In this document: in pieces, positions 55,309-64,000 of the stretch
Layout of the letters: the number at the start of each line of letters is the position of its first letter
Numbering within the stretch: position 1 is the first letter of the stretch
Source of the DNA: Prochilodus magdalenae
Lineage: Eukaryota; Chordata; Actinopteri; Characiformes; Prochilodontidae
Length of the DNA stretch: 64,000 nt
Direction of reading: 5' to 3'
NCBI GenBank assembly: GCA_024036415.1
Contig: JAMWET010000570.1
Location: 1-64,000, forward strand
Notes under the pieces: model-generated
Database searches by the model: none
What the model was told of the DNA's origin: nothing
What the model saw: only the letters and a program-made list of their open reading frames with translations
Program-made: the position numbers and the translations under genes

Positions 55309-56680
55309 CACTGCTCAAAAAAATAAAGGGAACACTCAAATAACACATCCTAGATCTAAATGGATGAAATATTCTCATTGAATACTTTGTTCTGTACAAA
55401 GCTGAATGTGCTGACAACAAAATCACACAAATCATCAATGGAAATCAAATTTATTAACCAATGGAGGCCTGGATTTGGAGTCACACACAAAATTACAATG
55501 GAAAAACACACTACAGGCTGATCCAACTTTGATGTAATGTCCTTAAAATAAGTCAATATGTGGCTCAGTATTGCATGTGGCCTCCACATGCCTGTATGAC
55601 CTCCCTACAATGACTGGGCATGCTCCTGATGAGATGGTGGATGGTCTTCTGAGGGATCTCCTCCCAGACCTGGACTAAAGCATCTGCCAACTCCTGGACA
55701 ACCTGTGGTACAATGTGACGTTGGTGGATGGAGCAAGACATGATGTCCCAGATGTGCTCAATCGGATTCAGGTCTGGGGAACGGGCGGGCCAGTCCATAG
55801 CTTCAATGCCTTCATCTTGCAGGAACTGCTGACACACTCCAGCCACATGAGGTCTAGCATTGTCCTGCATTAGGAGGAACCCCAGGGCCAACCGCACCAG
55901 CATATGGTCTTACAAGGGGTCTGAGGATCTCTTCTCGGTACCTAATGGCAGTCAGGCTACCTCTGGCGAGCACATGGAGGGCTGTGCGGCCCTCCAAAGA
56001 AATGCCACCCCACACCATTACTGACCGACTGCCAAACCGGTCATGCTGAAGGATGTTGCAGGCAGCAGATCGCTCTCCATGGCATCTGTCAAATGTGCTC
56101 AGTGTGAACCTGCTTTCATCCTTGAAGAGCACAGGGCGCCAGTAGTGAATTTGCCAGTCCTGGTGTTCTCTGGCAAATGCCAAGCGTCCTGCACGGTGTT
56201 GGGCTGTGAGCACAACCCCCATCTGTGGACGTTGGGCCCTCATACCATCCTCATGGAGTCAGTTTCTAACCATTTGTGCAGACACATGCACATTTGTGGC
56301 CTGCTGGAGGTCATTTTGCAGGGCTATAGCAGTGCTTCTCCTGTTCCTGTTCTCCTTGCACAAAGGCGGAGGTAGCGGTCTTATGCTACCATGAGTGTGA
56401 AAGCACCACCAACATTCAAAAGTGACCAAAACATCAGCCAGAAAGCATAGGTACTGAGAAGTGGTCTGTGGTCTCCACCTGCAGAACCATTCCTTTATTG
56501 AGTGTGTCTTGCTAATCACCAATGATTTCCACCTGTTGTCTATTCCTTTTGCAAAACAGCATGTGAAATTGATTGTCAATCAGTGTTGCTTCCTAAGTGG
56601 ACATTTTGATTTAACAGAAGTTTGATTTACTTGGAGTTATATTGTGTTGTTTAAGTGTTCCCTTTATTTTTGGAGCAGTG
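55309..56680 (-). mobile_element. Tc1-like transposon, complete ends, transposase with one frameshift
   Basis: 1,372 bp, flanked by TA at 55,307 and 56,681. The terminal repeats CACTGCTCAAAAAAATAAAG and GTGTTCCCTTTATTTTTGGA-GCAGTG pair with one or two differences. The - strand transposase shows a helix-turn-helix remnant (VSAQMVRN near 56,270), then RAGRLAFAREHQDWQ and the first Asp in VLFKDESRFTLS, VMVWGGISLEGRT. After an extra G near 55,890 comes the second Asp in LLMQDNARPHVAG, and then DWPARSPDLNPIEHIWD with the third catalytic Glu. The spacing is DD34E. The N-terminus is also disrupted. It must have inserted in or beside the duplicated segment. Confidence 0.9.
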
Positions 56681-56684
56681 TATT

Positions 56685-56785
56685 TTAGCCATATTTTTAA
56701 TTATTTTGAGTGTAAAGTGCTGTCGGATTGCTGCTCAATTTTGTTGTACACTGTGCAATGACAATAAAGGCATCTTATCTTAAAA
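56685..56785 (+). mobile_element. L2-type LINE 3' tail
   Basis: TTTTGTTGTACACTGTGCAATGACAATAAAGGCATCTTATC is the characteristic short 3' end of L2-like fish LINEs (given here in two pieces: TTGTACACTGTGCAATG, ACAATAAAGGCATC). Only about 100 bp survive. Confidence 0.7.
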
Positions 56786-56786
56786 A

Positions 56787-58806
56787 TGATATTTGCCTCT
56801 AATAATGCAAATGATATTGAATCCAAAAAAAGAAGAATTAAAAAAAATATATTTAGCTCCATTTTTTTTACAAAAAATAGATGTAATAATATATAATATA
56901 TATATTAATAAATAAAATTAAGGTTCATTTCAAAATAAATATTAACAAATTGCTACAAAAATAAACAAATTATAGCTTAATTCCAAAAATGCAATCCCAA
57001 TTAGAAATGAAATTATATTTACGCCTAATAATTAAAAACAATTAATGAACTTGATTCCAAAAGTGTAATCCCAATACCAAAAAAAAGAACAAGTGTAACC
57101 CCAGTACCAAATAAATAATATTTGCCCCTAATAATAAAAAAAATCAAAAGTGTAATCCTAATTCCAAAACAATGTTTGCTCATAATAATTCCAAGTGTAA
57201 TTATATAGTGACACTATATATATTTGCCTGATATTTGCCCCATATCATTAAAAAAATAAAAGAATGTCATTCCAAACATGTTCTCAATTAAAAAAAATAA
57301 AACTCTGGTACCTAGACTTTTGTCAAATTAAGAATATTTATATCCAAGATCAAAATCCCAGTTTTTAATGAAATGTATATTTGCTTCATAATTTTTTTCC
57401 TATTACTAATCCTGAGAGTTTATCCTAAGACCTTGAAAGGGGCTATTTCACAACACATCGGAGTGCCAGCTCCCTGATTGGGAGGCAACAAAAAGTAGCT
57501 GTCCATGGCACAGGACAGACAGGGCACTCATCTGAAACCCCTCAGTGCATTTTGGTGTTGTTTTTTTTGTCAGATGGTCAGAACCACTTAGGTGATACCA
57601 CTTAGGTAATATTTCATATTTCATATATGCTTTCTTATCTGTTCATCAAAAAACAATGATTCAGGTAATTTTCCTGAAAATGCGGTCTACACTAATTATT
57701 TTAAATTCTCAATATTCACACATTTGTCCTAAAGATATCACTTTTACAGTGTTAATTCTGACGAGTAGTGAGAAGCTCACATGAACAGAAGGAAACATTT
57801 GGAGTGTACAAAAAAAGCCCAGAATTTCAAAGTATAAACTTACAGATGGTTAGGGACAAAACTCTTTGATTAAGAGCATACAACAAAAACCTCCCTGAAA
57901 TATTTGGACCTCAGTAGCTATTACTTTCAGGATTTAGAATGGCAGCTACTCTGTCCTGGACTGAGGAGTCCACACTCAAAACTAGAGATTCTCAGGTCAG
58001 CAAGAACTTCAAACTCAATTGCCAATTCTGCAAGTCTGTTGTGTTGTCTGTCTGCAAACTGATTTTGTGGAGTCTTAAGAAAAACACATGTGAAAAACTG
58101 GGATTAGTTATGAAACTAGATAAATCCTCCCAGGAAGAGTTGAACCTCAGTAACAATGACCTGCAGGATTCAGGAGTGGAGCCCGTTTTTGCTGGACTGA
58201 TGATCACACTCTGAACTAAAGATTCTCAAGTCAACAAGAACTACAAACTCAAATGACTTCACTGCACGATCTCTTGTGTTCTTTGTCTGCAGATTGGCTT
58301 TGTATAATATTAGAAAAAGGCCTTTAAATAGATAGGAACAAGGATCATTGATTAAGAATTTAACAAAAGACATCCTAGTCAAAATTTCTGATTTCAGATC
58401 AAAAACAACAATCTTTGACTGTCCAAAGTCCAAAAAAAAAAAAAAAACCAAAAAACAAACAATCAAAATTTGTAATGTGCCAATAATACATTCCCAAATA
58501 ACATTCTTAATTCCCAAGGTTCTAGTCAGAATTTGATTAGGAACAAAGGTCTTCGGTTAGGAATGTATCAAATAAGTCCTGGTCAGAATTCCAGATAGTT
58601 AGGAAAAAAGATCTTTTAGGAATGTACCATAGAAATAATTAATTTTCAAGATCAGAATAGCAATCTAGGGGAATAGAGGGAAAAAAACAATCATTTGGAA
58701 TGCCAATCAAATTCCAAGAAATAGCTCTGAAAAGTGCCACCTAGTGGCCAGACAATAATTGAATCTATTATTGAATTGATTATTTTTGGCTTACTATATA
58801 ACCACC
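56787..58806 (+). repeat. direct segmental duplication, copy 2
   Basis: Second copy of the 53.8-55.3 kb segment, about 2.0 kb long. It keeps a 57,420-57,740 interval that copy 1 lacks. The end block (AAATAGCTCTGAAAAGTGCC then TAGTGGCCAGACAATAATTG) matches 55,205-55,260. Confidence 0.85.
57939..58214 (+). pseudogene. NLR-type leucine-rich-repeat relic, copy 2
   Basis: An open frame of 91 codons ends with QEELNLSNNDLQDSGVEPVF then AGLMITL and a stop. The LNLSNNDLQDSGVEP-AGL pattern is the fish NLR leucine-rich repeat. The upstream part (KNFKLNCQFCKSVVLSVCKL) is not recognisable. It is better preserved than copy 1 but is still a single repeat with no acceptor-donor pair that I trust. Confidence 0.6.
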
Positions 58807-59235
58807 TAAAAACTATCAGTGAAAATTCTATCAGTGCTTGATTTTATTTTTTGTCACGTTTTATCTGTCTTATCTAAAAAGCCATAAGACTCCCTGCATT
58901 ACTAAGGTTTTTAACAACGTAAAAAAGAACAAAATTCCGGTCAGTGTTTCATCTAGGACTTTTTCAGCAGGCAGCAGCATTCACTTTTCAAAAACAGCAA
59001 TATTAGCTCTCCCAAGTATATGAGAGATAACAATTCCGTTAAAACCTGCCAAGTCTAAACACACGTCAACTTTCCAAGACATTTTGTACAGTAAAGCACA
59101 TTAAAAAAGCAACATTTATAATTGATCAATTTTCTCGAATCATCATTTCACTTACAAAAATAAAATGAAAGATTTTTGATGTCAGTTAGACTCTGGAGAG
59201 ATACATCTCGCTTTTTTAAGTAGTTATAACTTGAA

Positions 59236-59253
59236 TATCTATCTATCTATCTA

Positions 59254-59300
<47 letters not shown>
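59236..59300. repeat. TATC / TA compound microsatellite
   Basis: About five TATC units run into about 21 TA units. It stops near 59,300, directly beside the Tc1 terminal fragment at 59,313. Confidence 0.95.
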
Positions 59301-59312
59301 CTATATCATATC

Positions 59313-59336
59313 AATACTTTTGGCAATATAGTGTAT
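59313..59336. mobile_element. solo Tc1 terminal-repeat fragment
   Basis: ATACTTTTGGCAATATAGTG matches the terminus at 17,228-17,247. No body remains on either side. Confidence 0.55.
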
Positions 59337-60559
59337 GAATAACCTATATTTAAATTTATTAAATCTTTCTGAAGGTGTAACAAATCATTATATATATGTC
59401 TACGATAATGATGAGTTTAATTAAATGCAGGACATATAGACAATTATAAACTACAGTCTCATCTTCTCAGTGGAGTCTCAGTGGAGATTCCTGAGATGAG
59501 AAACTCACTGTGAAGTAAAATGATAAGGATTTAAATGCAGTAAAACAACACCAACACTTTCATCATAAATGAACCAGCGGTGCTGTACACAACTCCATCT
59601 GACGTTTGCCATTGGAACTGGTTATATTTGGTTTGCATGCATACTTGGAATGTACCATGAACATGTTCCACGTACTGTAGTGTTACAAGATCATAAGAGT
59701 GTGATTATTATTTGATTGGATAGATTTAGAGGTCCTCCCCAAACACTTTCTTACAAGACTAACATAAACACGCACCAGCTTTAATTCTCACAGATATCAC
59801 ACTGGTTAGAATTTTTTCGTTCTCACTTGTTTCTTTGTGATGGGCTCCAGGTCAAAGTCAAGAATTACTACACATAAGAATCAGGAGAACAGATGGCTTC
59901 CATAGGCTTAATACAAATATGGTGTCATGACAAGGTACTGAAAAAGTGATGAAAGAGGATTACAGTAATACTAATGAGGTATATGGATTGAAGCTAATGG
60001 AAAGTCAACACATCTCATACTAACTCCTTGTTGGTGGGAACCAAAATGGTACCTTTAGGTATTCCTGTGTAGTCACGTTGGGTTACATAAACGGGAAAGT
60101 GAAGGTGTCGGCATCGGAACTGTGGAAGCTTTTCTTGAACAAATCATAGTTTAAAAGTAGCTTTAACTCCTGCTTGACTGACAGCATTTAGAGGACCCCT
60201 TTGCGTCCTGGTCCCACTGGGGCACAAAAGCCTTTTGAGTGCTTGTGAAGAGGTTTGCCATCAGGCGGTCGTGTTGGTCTCTGCGTTTTGAAGTCGCTGT
60301 ACATTTAGTCAATCGGGTGACCAGGCCGTGTTACTCAATGTGTTTGCGAGTGGCGCGGGGGCTTGTTTAAATATTTCACAATTCAAGTCTTTCTTCGGCT
60401 CTAAAAACCTGTTCAATCCTATCGCTACACACAGTGTTGCGTTACAGTTCAGTTCCACCCTGACTGTTGGTGGTGGTTGATACATCGGTTCTGTGTCATC
60501 AAGAGCATTGTGGTCGAGTGTCATGAACACTCTTTCCTACAAAATTCTGAAGTAATTAA
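59337..60559. other. no gene established
   Basis: No recognised family. 60,150-60,540 is richer in GC and may be further decay of the zinc-finger pseudogene next to it. Confidence 0.35.
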
Positions 60560-60970
60560 TACAGCGTCTATACTGTGCTCTACCTGTGAACACGCTGGTG
60601 TCCGTTGGAGAGGTTATGATTCTCGTCGATTTTAAAAGCTTTTTCCACACTTGTAAGCAGCGGTTTACCAGACTTTCTCTCCGGTTGTGAATGTGTCGCC
60701 GGTAGTTCCGGTTGGAGATGACTTTGTCTGATAAAAAACACTTCGCACACTCTCTAAGCCCAGATGATTACGGCCTAATCTCAACGTGTGAAATGCCGGC
60801 GTGTTCAAAGAGAGCACAACACATACATATGTAATTACAAAAACTCATTCGCAACACTCCTGAGCAGTGATACGGTTTCTGCCCTGCTTACTGTGAACAT
60901 AATGGTTGGTGTTGCTTGAAAATGAACTCTTGTCGATTTTAAAACTCTTCCCGACACTCTGATATTTAAT
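60560..60970 (-). pseudogene. decayed C2H2 zinc-finger array
   Basis: On the - strand, phrases of Kruppel-type fingers survive in shifting frames. One reads ECAKCFLSDKVISNR then NYRRHIHNRRE (C-C, finger core, H-x3-H and an HTGE-like linker worn to HNRRE), near 60,760-60,680. A second round is nearer 60,600. A third near 60,940-60,870 repeats the same DNA phrase TTGTCGATTTTAAAA. No intact finger row remains. Probably a relic of one of the many fish zinc-finger genes. Confidence 0.55.
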
Positions 60971-61581
60971 CCAATGTGGCATATTTAAATTTTAACCACT
61001 ATTTAATACACCAGGTAGTAAACCTCACACAGGGGTCTCACACCGAGTCCTCCTCCATGAATATACATGTGGTAATACATACGCCAATACCAAAAATAAT
61101 GGGTGTTTTTGATTGTAATTATGTGCTGCTTAGCAACTTCCTTGAATCAAAATACTGTGTAAGCAGGCTTCGTGTGGGGTGGTGTATATATTCAGCTGTG
61201 TGGTTTCAATGTGATAACTTAGTGGGAATAAGGTTCATTAGCTATTAAAACAGAAAGCAAGTTCTGTGTATTCTGACGAATTGTTGTGATAAAAAATATC
61301 ATCTTTTGTTATACTATGCTGGTGTTAACTTGTACTGAATTTTTTGAACTAACAGTATTTGAGAGTGCCGGTAATATCAGTTTGATTTGGTTTTACTGTA
61401 AAAAGATCTAAGGCTAAAACACAGCTACTCATGATCAACAGGGGTGTTGAATAAATGAATTGCCATTTTGATTACATAAGTAAAATATATGCTCGTTGAT
61501 ACTATAGTGGATTCTCTGTGTTTTGGACTAGGATTTGATTTCTGTATGAACTAGAAGTATTTGGTTAAAAAGAATTGCCCT

Positions 61582-61650
61582 GTATTCAATTATTGTCTGG
61601 CCACCAGGTGGCATATCCAAGAGCTATTTCTTGGAATTTCATTGGCATTT
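61582..61650 (-). repeat. third, inverted copy of the duplicated-segment end
   Basis: ATTGTCTGGCCACCAGGTGG and AGCTATTTCTTGGAATTTCA are the reverse complement of the blocks at 55,195-55,260 and 58,690-58,765. About 70 bp. Confidence 0.8.
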
Positions 61651-64000
61651 CCCCCCCCAACACTTACACACAATGTACTTTCCTTCCCCATAATTTCCCC
61701 TATTAACTTCTTGCGCGCTCTGATCTTCGCGAAAGTTTAAGTTATTTTATATGGTAACATTTCTCTATTCGTGCGAAACACCCCTGAGGTGTGTTCTATA
61801 CACCCACCCATCTATACATGTTCGCACCTCATAGGACGTTTTAAAATTTAGTTTGAGAATATGTTGTTGGTACACCTCGTCGTATCAATATTCATTGACT
61901 TAATAAAGCTATCTGACATATCTTAGCCACCTTTTGCGCGTTATTATTGGTACAGCGTTCCAAACAATTGAATTATTGTTTCTAACCAATCAGTGGAAAT
62001 TTTATATGTATTGCACAGGTCTTCCTTTGCTAATAATTAATACTACACTACCGTCCTCTAGATAACAGAACACAAGAGATGCAGTGACGTGCTTTGTGTA
62101 CACGTATAGTCAGGTGAGTTTGTAGTTCTTGTGACTTGGGGAGTCTCCCAAGTTTCACAGTGTTGATCTCATCATGTCCAGCTATATGACAGGTTCCGTA
62201 CTCCCTGAATTCTTGCAAGTCATTCTTTACTGTGAATCCAAACCCTCTTTTCTGGGCTCCTCCGATTTATCTATTGTTTCAAAATTGACTCCTCCCTTTT
62301 GTTTGTATACTAAGGTTCTCAATAAGATGTCCACAACATCAGTTCTGCCAGAAAGACAAGAGACAACCAGATTCTGCTAAAGTTGTCAATTGAGTCTTTT
62401 TGAAGTTCTCTGCTCGACCGCAGAATTTCTAGTTTATCACGTTTTGGGAACTCCTTCAGTCAGGGACAAGCATTTTCTGAATCCTAGGAAAGTCACTTGC
62501 TATTAAGGTCTAAATTATTTTCAGGGATTTTTTTTGTACCATCTCCAAATGTTTCCTTGTTGTTCATGTGAACAAATTGTGCGCTCTTCATAAACTCTGC
62601 ACTACCCTTACTATCTCCATTAGTAGACACCATCCAGCAGGTAAGATGGTGTGCGTTAGTAAACGATGTGCGAGCTTAGGATCATTATTGGATCGATACA
62701 CAAAAAAGATGATAACAAAAAAAATCTCAAAATTAAATGCTTTGCCTCTAAATAATCCATATCCAAGATATTCAATGCTTCATTCTCAAGATACAATTCT
62801 CTCAGCTTCAATGATTAAGGTGTTCCCCCCCCCAGCCCCCATGCCATTACAGCATAACAAAATGTATGTATTTCTGATACTTTGCAAAACAATTTATCTT
62901 GTGAATCAAAATGTATGTTTTGCCACTAATAATTCCAAATGTAAATTAGAAAAAATCTACTCTGACTCCAAAAATGGACTGAAATTCTAATATGTAAAAC
63001 TGGGTAACATGTCCTCTATACAATCAATTAAACACGACTCGTATTCCAATTAATATTCCACAATTCCGCACTTCCAATTTAATATATATGGCCCTTATTA
63101 TTACAAAAAATAAATATATAAAAATTGATGTAGCTCGTGATAGGTTGATTTTGGATCACACAACACACTCCTGCGTGCCAATACCCAAATCGGTCCAAAA
63201 TCAACTCCTACATTATCAGCGCCCTGCGACATAAATCTCTAACAAATCATATACAATAAGCTTACGATTCCGAAACAATGCAAATCTCACTCTCCACAAC
63301 AAGAGCCTGCTTTTAGTACCATGACAACTTTTTTCCCCAGATATCCGCATAGACACCATTATCTCATATAAATGTTTTAAAGTTCACAAGATTAGAGTCC
63401 AGTGTTTTCAATAAAATCAATATTTGACTTCTTACACTCTACCTGATATATATAAAATCCTGAAAGATGTATTCAAATATCTGCCCAATTGAAAGGGTTC
63501 CTAAGCCTGTAGCTCCTCACACCTAGTAAATCCTATGAATCATCAAGCTTTGGATAGGTTTTCACACCCGCAGAAGGCGGGACTGCTGGGCAAACATTAG
63601 CTCGCTGTGATTTTAGTGTTCTTTTTTTACCAGCTAGACATCTCCAACATCTATATTACAAACTGTGTCCTCTTAGAGACAATACAGGTTATCAGAGTAC
63701 TGCTGGTGGGATAGCAAGGTTGTTTTTCCGAAGTTTCGTTGACTATGCGTTAGCCAGACCCTGGACCCCCCTTCTTTTTGTGTTGAAAAACATATTGGAG
63801 TGCCACCCCCCTCAGACTTGGAGAAGAAACTAGAATAGTAGGCTGTAGTCTAGGGCTCTATGGGGTATCCTGGACTGGTATAATGGAAACAACAAAAGGA
63901 TGACAGATGGCTACACGACCCCTCGGTGTGGTTTATGATGTTTGTTGGTGTCAGGTGTTCAGTAACCAGCTTAATTTAGAGGCTAATACTTTCTTATTTT
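61651..64000. other. no gene recognised
   Basis: AT-rich, C-run-containing DNA (C runs at 61,652 and 62,826). Words such as AATAATTCCAAATGTA near 62,925 resemble the degenerate repeat at 53.9-57.3 kb, so part is probably the same repeat family. Short open frames show nothing known. Confidence 0.4.

Overview
This window looks like nuclear DNA of a ray-finned (teleost) fish. The evidence is the repeat content: several Tc1-like DNA transposon families, L2/Rex-type, L1 and Tx1-type LINEs, and a Merlin-type transposon. The coding content fits too: a GIMAP-type GTPase gene and NLR-type leucine-rich-repeat debris, both expanded in fish. Genes have short introns with GT-AG signals. I see no bacterial gene organisation, CRISPR array or rRNA. 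The species cannot be named from sequence alone.

Layout. 0-12 kb is a graveyard of LINE and Tc1 fragments with short tandem repeats. 12-17.8 kb holds a candidate small host gene on the + strand: a possible first exon, a transmembrane exon and two clean 90-bp 3' exons with a poly(A) signal. Its 5' structure is unresolved. 18.9-20.2 kb is a decayed Tc1-like element. 20,659-29,389 is the centrepiece, a complete-looking 8.7-kb DNA transposon flanked by the 8-bp direct repeat AAGATTAC. It has ~0.98-kb terminal inverted repeats, each carrying six copies of an 80-bp unit. It encodes two outward-facing spliced genes: a 322-residue IS1016/Merlin-type DDE transposase (- strand, five exons) and a 265-residue coiled-coil protein (+ strand, six exons) whose C-terminal domain resembles CCDC106-like proteins.

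About 160 bp beyond the transposon lies the 3' end of a - strand host gene (29,550-34,547). Its eight exons stay in phase and predict an Ig V-set domain, a long coiled coil and a GIMAP/AIG1 GTPase in one 807-residue protein. 34.6-43 kb is stacked LINE debris: Tx1-type (-), an L2/Rex-type copy with two in-frame internal deletions (+), and another decayed LINE (+). 43,503-49,299 is a nearly full-length L1-like LINE (-) with a 16-bp target-site duplication, intact ORF1 and endonuclease, and a broken reverse transcriptase. 49.4-53.5 kb holds a second copy of the 2.6-kb dispersed repeat, a tRNA-like stretch and an RT fragment. 53.8-58.8 kb is a direct duplication carrying an NLR-type LRR relic. A 1,372-bp Tc1-like element (one frameshift) and an L2-type LINE tail sit between the two copies. 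59-64 kb holds microsatellites, a decayed C2H2 zinc-finger array and unassigned AT-rich DNA.

The most notable points are the two-gene Merlin-type transposon with minisatellite-bearing TIRs and the Ig/coiled-coil/GIMAP fusion gene beside it. All exon models come from reading splice signals and phase by eye. No alignment or database search was run.
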